Source of the DNA: a virus
Length of the DNA: 64,000 nt
Direction: 5' to 3' (one strand)
Virus record (IMG/VR): IMGVR_UViG_3300009128_000006
Location: 1-64,000 of that record
The translations under genes were made by a program, and so were the position numbers. Below, one piece after another: positions 51,282 to 60,600 of this stretch; position 1 is the stretch's first letter; each line of letters starts with the position of its first letter. The notes below the pieces were generated by a model. The model ran no database searches and was not told where the DNA came from. It worked only from the letters and a program-made list of their open reading frames with translations.

Positions 51282-52220
51282 ATGCCCTACGCAGACCCTG
51301 ATACCGCACGCAAGAAGGCCCGAGAGTACACGAAGAGGCATCGGGCCAAGAAGAAGGCCGTCCCTGGCGCGTGCTCTACAGGTTGCGGTAAGCCTGCCGA
51401 GTCCGGCTTCAAGCGGTGTTCCGCCTGTCGAGAGTACATGCGGAACTACAAGAAGGGTGTCCGGAAAGGGCGGCCTACGAAGAGGAACTGTCGCGTTTGT
51501 GGGGAGCCTACGGGGAGTACGCGTACGAAGTGCGATTCCTGTCGGGTTCCTCAAGGGAAGAACCACCCGAACTACGAACAACGTCGTGCTCGAGAGAGGG
51601 AGCGGCGTGCTATTGCTTGGACGACCGTTCTTGAGCACTACGGCCCGGAATGTGTCTGTTGTGGGGAAACAGGGCGAGGCTTCCTCACGCTCGACCACAT
51701 CGACGGGGAACGGCATGGTGCCGGAAAAGCAAACGGGCATCAGCTCCATGGGTGGCTCATACGCAACGACTTCCCGCCCGGCTTCCGCATCCTCTGCTAC
51801 AACTGCAACAGCTCCCTCGGCTTTCGAGGCTACTGCCCTCATGGATCTCTCACGCAGGTCAAGAGGGTCGGTCGACCCTCGCAGGGGAAGATGTCACCGG
51901 AAGCGTTGAAGGCTGTGCGTAGACGCCGTGCCGTACACAAGATGGCAGCCTTCGAAGCCTACGGCGGTGCCCGGTGTGCCTGCTGCGGGGAGGAGCAGAT
52001 AGAGTTCCTCACCCTCGATCATACGAATGATGACGGAGCAGCGCAGCGTAAGGCTCTCACTGGGAAGAACTTAGGAGGTACCGCAGCCTTCTATGCCTGG
52101 CTCAAGAAGAACGATTACCCCCAGGACCTGGGCCTTGCCGTAGCTTGTATGAACTGTAATGCTGGCCGCGATCGGGCAGGAGGCGTCTGCCCTCACCAGC
52201 GCCCGACTCCTTCGGCTTGA
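51282..52220 (+). CDS. HNH endonuclease with two HNH domains and N-terminal zinc ribbons
   Basis: 312 residues. Two zinc ribbons come first (CSTGCGK..CSACR and CRVCGEP..CDSCR, about 31-82), then a basic helix. HNH domain 1 has CVCCGE, TLDHIDGERH and LCYNCNSS (about 124-177). HNH domain 2 has CACCGEEQ, TLDHTNDDG and ACMNCNAG (about 233-292). Domain 2 lacks the expected His after DHTNDDG, so it may be inactive. A free-standing homing endonuclease beside the capsid gene is a common phage pattern. A TTATGGATAGG element lies just upstream of the ATG. Base composition is less GC-biased than the capsid gene, consistent with acquisition. Confidence 0.88.
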   Translation: MPYADPDTARKKAREYTKRHRAKKKAVPGACSTGCGKPAESGFKRCSACREYMRNYKKGVRKGRPTKRNCRVCGEPTGSTRTKCDSCRVPQGKNHPNYEQRRARERERRAIAWTTVLEHYGPECVCCGETGRGFLTLDHIDGERHGAGKANGHQLHGWLIRNDFPPGFRILCYNCNSSLGFRGYCPHGSLTQVKRVGRPSQGKMSPEALKAVRRRRAVHKMAAFEAYGGARCACCGEEQIEFLTLDHTNDDGAAQRKALTGKNLGGTAAFYAWLKKNDYPQDLGLAVACMNCNAGRDRAGGVCPHQRPTPSA

Positions 52221-52238
52221 TGGGATATAGTGGACAGC

Positions 52239-52928
52239 ATGGCGTACGTTCTCATCAATGCCGCTCGCGACCGGACTCTGGAGAAGCGCAGGAAGCGTCA
52301 TCCGGGTCGGTTGTGTCGGCGGCCCTTGATCGACGGAGAGAAGCTCGTCGGCAATCGCAGGTACACGAAGCAGGAGATCTCTCCGCGATGTGCGCTGGAG
52401 ATCGACCGACACGTGCGCTGGGGCAACGTCCGCTTCCGTCAGGCCTTCGGCATGTGCAACGACGTCGACATCCGCAAGCTCTTCCCGGAGGCGTTTACCG
52501 TCCCCGAGCCCGGTCCTTCCCTCGGTGAGGCAGTGCTCAAGACGGTGAAGGAGCAGTTGGTCTCTGAGCCCGCCCCGGTAGTGTCAGTCACCCGGTGCGA
52601 TCCCGAGGACAACCTGCCCCTCGACACAGGTGCCCTGGAAGATGGGGTCACAATCCTTGGGCCTGATGATGAGGATGGCTTGAAAGAGGCTGCATCCTTG
52701 TTCGAGCCTGAGATGGAGGAAGAGCCTTCCGATCCTGTGGAGGAAGAGTTCCTCATGTCTCTCCGCAACGAGGATCTTCGAGGCGTGTTGTCCATCCTCG
52801 GCGGCAAGGGCAAGGGGAAGAGCAAGGCCACCCTCGTCTCTGACATTCGAACGGCCTATGCTTCGTCTGAGCTCGATCCTGTGCAACGGCGCCGGGCCGA
52901 GGAACGCCTGGTCGAACTGGAGAACTGA
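52239..52928 (+). CDS. Virion-block protein with acidic middle region
   Basis: 229 residues from ATG at 52239. The basic start (ARDRTLEKRRKRHPGRLCRR) leads into a domain with KQEISPRCALEIDRHVRWGN. A strongly acidic middle (about 120-180, Asp/Glu/Pro-rich with LKEAASLFEPEM) and a small helical C-terminal domain (FLMSLRNEDLRGVLSILGG) follow. The C-terminal part could be a small SAP/Rho-N-like helix pair, but this is unsure. Located after the capsid gene, where head-completion proteins are usual. Confidence 0.55.
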   Translation: MAYVLINAARDRTLEKRRKRHPGRLCRRPLIDGEKLVGNRRYTKQEISPRCALEIDRHVRWGNVRFRQAFGMCNDVDIRKLFPEAFTVPEPGPSLGEAVLKTVKEQLVSEPAPVVSVTRCDPEDNLPLDTGALEDGVTILGPDDEDGLKEAASLFEPEMEEEPSDPVEEEFLMSLRNEDLRGVLSILGGKGKGKSKATLVSDIRTAYASSELDPVQRRRAEERLVELEN

Positions 52929-53407
52929 TGATTCAGGTCCACAACATCTCCGACCGCTCCAACACGGACTGCCGTCCTGCGGCCATCCTCATCGGCGGTC
53001 GGAAGCTCCGGCCTGGCAAGTCGGCACAGGTCGACCGCTCGGCCATCAAGCAGAAGCATCTGCGGCTTCATGGTACGCAGCTCTGGTTCGGAGCACTGCC
53101 GTCGTACTTCAAGGCCACTTCGCAGCGAGCTCTCAAGGCCATCGCTCGCAACACGGCGCAGCTCGCCGAGCCGGTGGATGTGTCCACCCTCGAAGGCCTC
53201 CGCGAGCATCTCAATGGCCTGAAGCTCTCTGAGCTCTCCCAGATGGGTCAGGAGATGGGCATCGGCATCGGCCGTCAGCTCTCGAAGCCGGCCCTCATCG
53301 CACGAATCTCCCGCCTCGTCATCAAGAAGCAGAAGGAGGCTGCGGCACGTGCTGCTGCTGAAGCCGCTGCGTCGGAGGCTCCCGAGGCCGCTCCCGCTTC
53401 CGAGTAG
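52928..53407 (+). CDS. Small virion-block protein with Ala-rich tail
   Basis: 159 residues; the ATG shares a base with the previous stop. A beta-rich N-terminal half (AAILIGGRKLRPGKSAQVDR) is followed by a Rho-N/SAP-like pair of helices (LKLSELSQMGQEMGIGIG, RQLSKPALIARISRLV) and an Ala-rich helical tail. The helix pair often binds nucleic acid or other proteins. Head-tail region by position. Confidence 0.55.
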   Translation: MIQVHNISDRSNTDCRPAAILIGGRKLRPGKSAQVDRSAIKQKHLRLHGTQLWFGALPSYFKATSQRALKAIARNTAQLAEPVDVSTLEGLREHLNGLKLSELSQMGQEMGIGIGRQLSKPALIARISRLVIKKQKEAAARAAAEAAASEAPEAAPASE

Positions 53408-53414
53408 GTGACGT

Positions 53415-53930
53415 ATGTCCATCGCAGACGACAGCATCTGGTCTGCCACTCCGATTCCTTCGGCCACAGCCAGGATGAACGAGATGGTGGCCTACGTGCG
53501 GATGTACCTTCGGGACTTCGTACAGCTGAATCGTCTCATTCAAGGCTATGAGAGTTCGCCTCGCCAGATCGCATGGGCTCTCATCGATGCCCTTGACGAC
53601 TGGAACTCTACGCCGCCCTTCCTGGGCACGACCACGATCATGAACTTCCCTTCCCGACATCTCCTGTGTCGGGGTGCGACCATTACGTTGTTGGAGGGGA
53701 TCGCTCTCCTTCAAATGCGGAACCAGCTCTCATTCTCCGACAACGGAGTGACTGTGTCGGTGTCGGATAAGGCTCCGATGATCATGCAGTGGCTCTCGAT
53801 GGCGAAGGCGAGCTATGAACAGAAGAAGGCCGCCTTCAAGTCGTCGCAGAACATCGAGATGGCGATGGACGGAGGCGGAGCGTTCTCGGAGTACTTCACG
53901 ATCTCCGGCCTGTACCTGACCGAGCTCTGA
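53415..53930 (+). CDS. Candidate head-tail connector protein
   Basis: 171 residues. Helical N-terminal part (MNEMVAYVRMYLRDFVQLNR), a central region with WALIDALDDWNSTPP and FPSRHLLCRGATITLLEGI, and a helical C-terminus. Size and position between capsid and sheath genes are those of adaptor or stopper proteins. I do not recognise a specific family. Confidence 0.55.
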   Translation: MSIADDSIWSATPIPSATARMNEMVAYVRMYLRDFVQLNRLIQGYESSPRQIAWALIDALDDWNSTPPFLGTTTIMNFPSRHLLCRGATITLLEGIALLQMRNQLSFSDNGVTVSVSDKAPMIMQWLSMAKASYEQKKAAFKSSQNIEMAMDGGGAFSEYFTISGLYLTEL

Positions 53931-53937
53931 GGTTTCG

Positions 53938-55527
53938 ATGGACTGGCAAGCCCCAACCACCTTCGAGCGTCAGGCTGCGGCTGCAGAGCTGTGGATGGAG
54001 CTCACAGGCCGTAGCAAGCTCGCCAACACTCTTGTCGCCGATGAGGCGATGGAGAAGTGGGCCAACGTCATGCGAGTTGGCCAAGAGTTGGCGGAAGGTG
54101 GTGTCAAGGCATTGACAGGAAGTGCCAAGAAGGTACCTGCGATCCGTTCGATGCCTGCTGCGAATCGCTCACCTGTAGGGCCGTCTGGGAAGCCGCGACG
54201 ACCTCCTGGGCGTCGAGGCCGTGGAGCGAGGGCCACTGTGCCGGCGCATCCAGCGGTACCACCACAGCCAGGGATCAGGGGTGCTCCGCCGCCGAAGGGT
54301 CCTGTCGGACAAACGCCTTTGCAGCAGGCCGCTGGTGGTAGTGCGCGGTCTGCTCCCACACTTCGGCCTGCCCCAGCGGCTCCTGCTCCTGCTCCGGCCC
54401 CAAGAGAGGCACCAGCCCTGACTCCCCACACGATCTCAACCCATCGCAATGTAGACCGAGTCGCAGCACGAGTGAGGGCACGAGTCGCGGCGAAGCAGCC
54501 GGCTGCCGCTCCCAAGCCGCAACGACGTACGTTGCATGATGTCAAGAAGCAGGGTCCGTCGCAGAATGCTGTAGCTCGTGCAAAGGCGGAGGGCGCTTCG
54601 GCAGAGAGGAGTCGGGCTGCCACGGCTCGGTTGAAGCAGCGTGTACAGGCCGTCCAGTCTCGTAAGGCCGCTCCGAGTACGGATGCGGTGGTCCCTTCCA
54701 TGGCGCGGCCAACAACCCCTGCAGGGGCTCCGCCTCCGGCTGCGAAGTCTACGAGGTCTCCGACGATTCAAGAGACGATCCGACAGAAGCCTGCTACTCC
54801 GACGCAACAGTCGGCACAGAAGACTCCTGAGACTACGACTCCGGCCGAAGGTGCTACGCCGAAGACCGAAGGTGCTACGCCGAAGACCGAAGGTGCTACG
54901 CCGAAGACCGAAGGTGCTACGCCGAAGGGTGAGGCTGAGCCTTCTATGGGAGATCGTGCCAACCAGGCAGACTCCTGGCTGGGGCGTCGTGTGGATGATC
55001 TCGTAGGAGACAACCGCGGCATGGAGGAGCTCCGTGCAAAGCTCCAGACTGCAAAGACTCCCAAAGCGAAGGCCGAGATCCAGCAGCAGATCGAGGCGGC
55101 GAACCGTGCACGCGGCCTGACTCGTGGCGTAGCCGGCACGGCGGCCGTAGGCGGAGTCGGCTCCTTCCTTCTCTCGGACAAGCAGGGGTCGGCCAAGCTC
55201 AAGGGAGGCCTGACAGGTGCGGCCCTCCTCGGAACCGGCATGGGCCTCTCGTCCTACCGCAACTTCCGTCCAGGCCGTACCGGGAGGTCTCGGGCGCAGC
55301 TTGAGCGGGAGCATCAGCTCGCACAGATCGATGAGTTCATGAGTGATCCGTCGACCCAGAGCCTTCCTGCCGTGCATCAGATGCGGGAGAAGTACCATCG
55401 GCTCATGGCCGACATGGAACGCGAAGGGGCCAAGTCCCCGGCCTCGATGGCCGCCGCCCGCTCTGTGCCCGGCCTCCTGACAGGGGCATACCTCGGTGCG
55501 AAGTTCGGCCCGAAGCTCTTGAAGTGA
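53938..55527 (+). CDS. Pro/Ala-rich virion protein with tandem repeat and membrane-like segment
   Basis: 529 residues. The first 60 are folded (ERQAAAAELWMELTGRSKLA). Residues about 75-345 are Pro/Ala/Arg-rich and disordered, and include a TEGATPK tandem repeat. A short coiled coil follows, then a Gly-rich hydrophobic segment (GTAAVGGVGSFLLSDKQG, GLTGAALLGTGMGL), and a final helical domain with a Gly-rich end. The pattern of long linker plus membrane-type segment matches other proteins in this phage. The role is unknown; a tape-measure role is unlikely at this length. Confidence 0.56.
   Translation: MDWQAPTTFERQAAAAELWMELTGRSKLANTLVADEAMEKWANVMRVGQELAEGGVKALTGSAKKVPAIRSMPAANRSPVGPSGKPRRPPGRRGRGARATVPAHPAVPPQPGIRGAPPPKGPVGQTPLQQAAGGSARSAPTLRPAPAAPAPAPAPREAPALTPHTISTHRNVDRVAARVRARVAAKQPAAAPKPQRRTLHDVKKQGPSQNAVARAKAEGASAERSRAATARLKQRVQAVQSRKAAPSTDAVVPSMARPTTPAGAPPPAAKSTRSPTIQETIRQKPATPTQQSAQKTPETTTPAEGATPKTEGATPKTEGATPKTEGATPKGEAEPSMGDRANQADSWLGRRVDDLVGDNRGMEELRAKLQTAKTPKAKAEIQQQIEAANRARGLTRGVAGTAAVGGVGSFLLSDKQGSAKLKGGLTGAALLGTGMGLSSYRNFRPGRTGRSRAQLEREHQLAQIDEFMSDPSTQSLPAVHQMREKYHRLMADMEREGAKSPASMAAARSVPGLLTGAYLGAKFGPKLLK
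54847..54927 (+). repeat. 21-bp tandem repeat in the Pro/Ala-rich gene
   Basis: Three exact copies of GAAGGTGCTACGCCGAAGAC plus C, then an 18-base partial copy. Each unit encodes Glu-Gly-Ala-Thr-Pro-Lys-Thr in frame, so copy number can change without a frameshift. Confidence 0.95.
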
Positions 55528-55531
55528 CCCC

Positions 55532-56419
55532 ATGATCACCCTTCGCAACGTGAGGGTGACCGGCTTCAGCAGGTCGTACTACGACGTGTACTGGGAGGTC
55601 GCCCCAACGACCTCCGACCTGCAAGAGTACGAGTTCTACGTCGAACGGTCTGAGGCAGAGGCCGGACCTTTCCAGGAGATTGCCGGACCGCTCATCGACC
55701 GGTTCCATCTCCGGGACAACGACGTTCCACTCATCTCCAGCATGCGGACGCTCTTCTACCGCATCAAGGTCCGGCACCCTATGTCGGGCAAGGTGGAGTA
55801 CTCCGAGACCGTAGATAGGTGGGGCCAGGCACCGCTCATCGCGCAGGAGATCATCCGCCTCGAGACTCTCCTCTTCCAGGAGTTCAATGGCCGTACCTGT
55901 TGGACATTTCCCAGGCGAACCTTTGGGCAGCGATGCCCTCAGTGCTGGGATCACGTCATGCAGAAGTGTCGTGATGACCAGTGTCCTACATGCTTCAAGA
56001 CAGGGTTCTCCGGCGGGTACCACTACCCGGTACAGTTCTTTGGACAGATCGATGAGGCAGAGCTCCAATCAGAGATCACGCTCCATGATCACCATGCGCA
56101 GAAGCACTTCCGTCTTCGGTGTCCAGCTTCTCCGGAACTGAAGCCCGATGACCTTCTTATCGACTACAAGAACCGACGTATGAAGGCTGTCAAGATCGGA
56201 GGCACCTCTCATCTTGGGGTCCGTGTACGGCAGGAAATCACCCTTGTGCTTCTACAGCCAGGCAGTATCGAGGATGCAGTGCCTTTGAAGGTCGATGCGG
56301 AGACGCTACAGACTGTAGGGTGGCGGAACTACATCAATCCCCACAACGTGGAAGCAATCACGCAAGGACCGTTCGACGACGGTATGGATTTCCTCCTCGG
56401 AAGGTTCGGACACCGATGA
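55532..56419 (+). CDS. FN3-like and zinc-cluster protein, candidate connector
   Basis: 295 residues. Residues 1-95 look like a fibronectin type III domain (VTGFSRSYYDVYWEVAPTTS, YEFYVERSEAEAGPF, LFYRIKVRHP). Residues about 125-160 hold a zinc cluster, RCPQCWDHVMQKCRDDQCPTC, which is four Cys with wide spacing, followed by GFSGGYHYPVQFFG. The C-terminal part is beta-rich. Similar Cys-rich proteins occur in connector regions of large phages. The next ATG overlaps its stop. It probably acts in the head-tail junction; this is inference. Confidence 0.6.
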   Translation: MITLRNVRVTGFSRSYYDVYWEVAPTTSDLQEYEFYVERSEAEAGPFQEIAGPLIDRFHLRDNDVPLISSMRTLFYRIKVRHPMSGKVEYSETVDRWGQAPLIAQEIIRLETLLFQEFNGRTCWTFPRRTFGQRCPQCWDHVMQKCRDDQCPTCFKTGFSGGYHYPVQFFGQIDEAELQSEITLHDHHAQKHFRLRCPASPELKPDDLLIDYKNRRMKAVKIGGTSHLGVRVRQEITLVLLQPGSIEDAVPLKVDAETLQTVGWRNYINPHNVEAITQGPFDDGMDFLLGRFGHR

Positions 56420-56802
56420 CCCAGCGACAGGAAACCAGAGACCTCAGTACGGTTCCGTGGAAGACTCTGGCCGGGAACATCCTGGGTGTGACCGGTGCTC
56501 ACGCTCTTGGGTACGCATCGGCAGGAGCCCTCGCCAATGTCTATGCCCGCTCCCGCTTCGGCCGTAAGTTCAGGCAGCTCCCGCCTGCCCGTCAGCAGCG
56601 AATCATGCAGTCCTTCGTCAGCCTGGCAGGCACCGGAGCGACGATGGCAGGAACCCTTGCCTCGTATGCGGGGAAGATGCGGACTGCCGAAGAGCAGGCA
56701 CGTCTTCAAGAGCTGAAGCGTCTTCAAGGCTTGAAGGAGCAGGGAAGCCCGAAGGTGGCGAGTGTCGCGGAGGCGTACATCTATGCGCTGAAGCGCTTGT
56801 AG
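56416..56802 (+). CDS. Small two-segment membrane-like protein
   Basis: 128 residues from ATG at 56416 (ATGA overlap). Two hydrophobic Gly/Ala segments, ILGVTGAHALGYASAGALAN and FVSLAGTGATMAGTLASYAG, flank a basic link. It ends PKVASVAEAYIYALKRL, which resembles the SAEYIYDLYEKV motif elsewhere. It could insert in a membrane or coat the DNA path. Lysis function cannot be excluded but the context is structural. Confidence 0.55.
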   Translation: MTQRQETRDLSTVPWKTLAGNILGVTGAHALGYASAGALANVYARSRFGRKFRQLPPARQQRIMQSFVSLAGTGATMAGTLASYAGKMRTAEEQARLQELKRLQGLKEQGSPKVASVAEAYIYALKRL

Positions 56803-56811
56803 GAGGCGTCC

Positions 56812-57606
56812 ATGAGTGAGGTGAAGGTACGCCGCCGTCAGATCTCCGTTGAGCGGGAAGACAACCCGATCATCTATGCCCAGCGGCTCTACGTTCAGTT
56901 CCTGCAAGGGCTTTTCAACTTCAACGCTACAGGCTGCCTTCATTGGGAGCCGGATCTCGACGCTACGGAGATCGTCATCAGGGCTGAAGCTCCTCTTGAC
57001 ATGAAGGTCGTAGGGAAGCGTCCGGCCATCACTGTCGTGATGGGCCCTTACCAGTTCGCGAACCTGGGCATCGACAACATGATGTACCTGCAGCCGCTCA
57101 CAGAGCGACAGGTACGGTCAGACCTCATCAATGGTCATCTGGTCGTGTACTGCCTGGCCGAGAACGATCAGGTCGCGCAGTGGATTGCTCACATGGTGAT
57201 CCACGGAACACGGGTCAACCAGCGGCTCCTGGAAGGTCGTGGCGGCTTCCACCAGATTGCACGCCCCGCGCCTTCGGCAAACTCACCAAGCCCTCCAGGA
57301 GCGCTGGTACCCGGTGACCATCATGGACTGGTCATGGTCCAGGTGAACATCCCTTACAGCTTCCAATGGACATGGTCCACCGAGCCGAAATCTCCCTCCT
57401 CGGCTATGGACTTGGAGATGGTCACCAAGGAACGTCGTGCATCGGACTATGAGTATCCTTCTCCGCAGACCTTGAAGAGGGTACACTTGTCCATGTCGAC
57501 TACCGACGTTCTGGTGCGCCGAGTGGGCACTACGGTGACTTCTACAGTCGCTGAGGGTGTGGAGGGGCTTCAAGCCGTGATAGCTTCAAAGAGCACGAGC
57601 GAATAG
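56812..57606 (+). CDS. Candidate tail-completion or tail-terminator protein
   Basis: 264 residues directly before the sheath gene, the usual place of tail terminator proteins. Body of mixed alpha/beta type: PIIYAQRLYVQFLQGLFNFN, AITVVMGPYQFANLGIDNMM, then a Pro/Ser loop near 155 and a beta-rich C-terminus. No Cys cluster or enzyme motif. The assignment is by position and size only. Confidence 0.52.
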   Translation: MSEVKVRRRQISVEREDNPIIYAQRLYVQFLQGLFNFNATGCLHWEPDLDATEIVIRAEAPLDMKVVGKRPAITVVMGPYQFANLGIDNMMYLQPLTERQVRSDLINGHLVVYCLAENDQVAQWIAHMVIHGTRVNQRLLEGRGGFHQIARPAPSANSPSPPGALVPGDHHGLVMVQVNIPYSFQWTWSTEPKSPSSAMDLEMVTKERRASDYEYPSPQTLKRVHLSMSTTDVLVRRVGTTVTSTVAEGVEGLQAVIASKSTSE

Positions 57607-57615
57607 GAGTCCAGT

Positions 57616-60600
57616 ATGGCTTCGGAGAACAGGCCAGGCGTCGAGGTCGAGCAGAAGATCGCGTCGACTTCCACCGTAGTCGCGGCTCCCGATCTGGTGC
57701 CGCTGGTGGTTGGCGTTTGCCATCAGATCATCGAGGCCCTGGACAGCGACGGTGCTCTGAACTCCGACGCGAAGTACTCTGCCGAGCAGTACAACCAGGC
57801 GTCTCTCGCGATCCCGCAGGCAGACCTGCCGGACCCACGCGACAACATCGACGAGCTTGAAGTCGATGAGGGCGAGGTCAACGGGTACCTCTACTTCGGC
57901 GGTACTCTGACGAAGCTCGATCGCGGGAGCAACGGCACAACGGGCTCTGCATTCCTCAAGCTCGCCAATCTCTCGACGCGTGCGGCCATCCGAAGTACGC
58001 TCGACATCTCGGCCGGGCTCACCTTCTCCTCTACGGGTGATGCCTTCAACTTCTACCTCGACGTGGTGAACACGAGTTCGTCCACCGCAGTGCCTGTCGA
58101 GGTGGAGCTCTCAGGCTCGATGACCGCGGACGCGATCGTGGACGCGATCAACACCGCTGCCGGTGCCGACGTCGCAGAGCTCATCGACGATACCTACCTC
58201 CAGATCTCCTCGCAGACCTACGGGGCAGTGTCCTCGGTCACCCTCCAGGCCAACAACGCTGGAACTCTCATCCTCTTCCAGACGGCAACCTTCACCAACA
58301 CGGTGGAGTACCGTGTCGAGGGCTCAGGCTTCGTCGGCCAGGACGACGAGGACGGGGACACCTACACTCCTTGGATCGAGTTCTTCCGCGGCGGCTACTT
58401 CGAGGACGGTGCCGACACGACCTTCCCGGTCACAGGAACTACGACGCCCAGCACCACTGATGAGGTGTGGGGTGGTCTCATCGACCAGGATGACACGTTC
58501 TCCCCGGCCAAGGCAGCTGCCTTGGTCTACACCGGAACGAGTGCGGATGTGCCGCTGCAGGCCGCCACGACTTCTGTGCCGGGCGACCAGCTCTGGGCCA
58601 GTGGTGTCCAGGTCGGTGATGGAGAGATCATCAAGGTCGAGCAGTCCCGCTTCAAGATCGGGAAGCTCTCCACGACCAACTCCACCTTCGATGATGATGG
58701 TGTGCCGACGGTGCGTGTCTACGACACCATCGAGGTGGCGACCTTGCTACACGGTACTCCGTGGGCTCCGAAGTACGCCTACTTCGTAGCGGATGGTCTG
58801 GTCTTCGGAGAGATCACTCCCGAAGGTGAGGCCGCATCGGTCACAGGCTCGGAGACGGGTCTGGACGAGCGGAGCGCTTATGTGGTGTCGGGTTCCGACA
58901 TCTCCTTCCCCCTTTCTGCCGGAGGCCTCACGCTCGAGTTTGCCGTGACGGAGGATGGAGAGGCTGGCGATACCGTCACCTACACGTTCACCTCTACGTT
59001 CACTGACATCGGGGAGCTGGTTTCAGAGCTGGGCGATGCGGACGAGTTCGACCAGTTCACGGTGTCGGCTCACGGCGACTTCCGCCTGGTTCTTCAGACC
59101 ACGAAGACCGGTGCCGATCAGGCCATCTCCATCAAGAGCACAGGTTCTGCCAACGGTGTCCTGGGCTTCTCGACAACGGCTGCAACGGAAGATGATGGCA
59201 CGGATGTCGAGTTCGCCACACAGGCGACGGTGACGGGTGCTCGCATCTCCCTTCCGCTCGAGAGCGAGGGCAGCTCGGCTCTGGACATGGTGGTCACGGA
59301 CTCGAAGGGGACTCATACCCTGAGCGCGACGGGCGTGGACCTCACCGCAGGTACGCTCGGAGCCCTCATCGCATCCATCTCGGGTGCCTTGGGCGGAGAC
59401 GGTACGAGCACCGTTACCGACAACGGCATCCCAGTAGGCACGCTGTCTACTTCCGGAGATGGCGATGCGTCGGGGACCATCACCTTCACCACCACCGAGG
59501 GTGGTGCCAACGTGAGCGTCGAGATTCAGGCCATCGACGGCGATGATGGCTTCCGCCACTGCGGCTTCTTCGATGATGGCGGTGGCGAGTGGGCCCAGGT
59601 GGATGGCTCGGCCCAGGTCTTCCCTCTCGACCTCACAGGGGGCGGGGGCGGGACCGCTCTGGACTTCGAGTATCACTACGACATCGGAGGTGCGGGAAGC
59701 ACGTCTCTGGGTGGGACTGTCAACTTCACGGCCGTGGATGTCGACGATCTGGCGGAGAAGCTCAACGCAGAGGCGGCCATCACCGACTACTCCGGTGAGC
59801 GGGTTGTGTGGTTCGTGGCCAACGCGGATGACTCCATCTCGATCCGTACGGTTGAAGGCGGGACCAACATCCGCATCGAGATCAATACCGGTACTCCGGT
59901 TGGTCTCACGAACGGTGCCACGGACGATGGTACGGCGGCTGACAACGCGGACGCGGACGGCGCGGACGGCATCAAGGGAACGACTCTCGGGTTCACCCTC
60001 GATGACAATCCCTACGTCTACGAGATCATCTTCTCCAGCAACTCGCTGGCCGATGCCATCGACGACATCAACGAGCTGGTGGACGGCTCCGGCGATGTGG
60101 CCTCCGAGACCTCCAGCGCACTCACTCTGACCTCCCTGCTCGAGGGTGCGGCTTCGGCCATCACCATCGAAGAGGTCGATGGAAGCGACACGCTCGGTCT
60201 CGAAGATGCTTCGGACACCGGTGCTGGACGTCCGAACCCGGACTTCTACCAGGACGACTCGGGTGTGGCGTACTTCGGCCCGAACATCCTGCGAAGCACG
60301 AGTACAGGGATCCCGTACTCCCTGGAGTCTGCTCTCGCCGACATCTACATCGCGTACGAGGCTCTCCGTCTGGATGTGACTCCGTCGGCGAGCTCCCCGG
60401 CTGCTCTCGAGTTCGACAACACCTCGGACATCGAAGCCGCCATCGGTCCCATCTCGATCAAGAACCCCCTCGCACTGGGCATGTTCTTGGCGAAGGCCAA
60501 CACTCCCTCCAACTCGGTCACTGGTTTCGGTGTCGACGAGGCGACGGCTGCGGCTCCGATGGGTACCCTTGATGGTTGGGCACGGGCTCTGGAGTTCGCG

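Noticed and set aside
54847-54927. Tandem repeat as a CRISPR array
   Set aside because: Units are contiguous without spacers and are in frame inside a gene.
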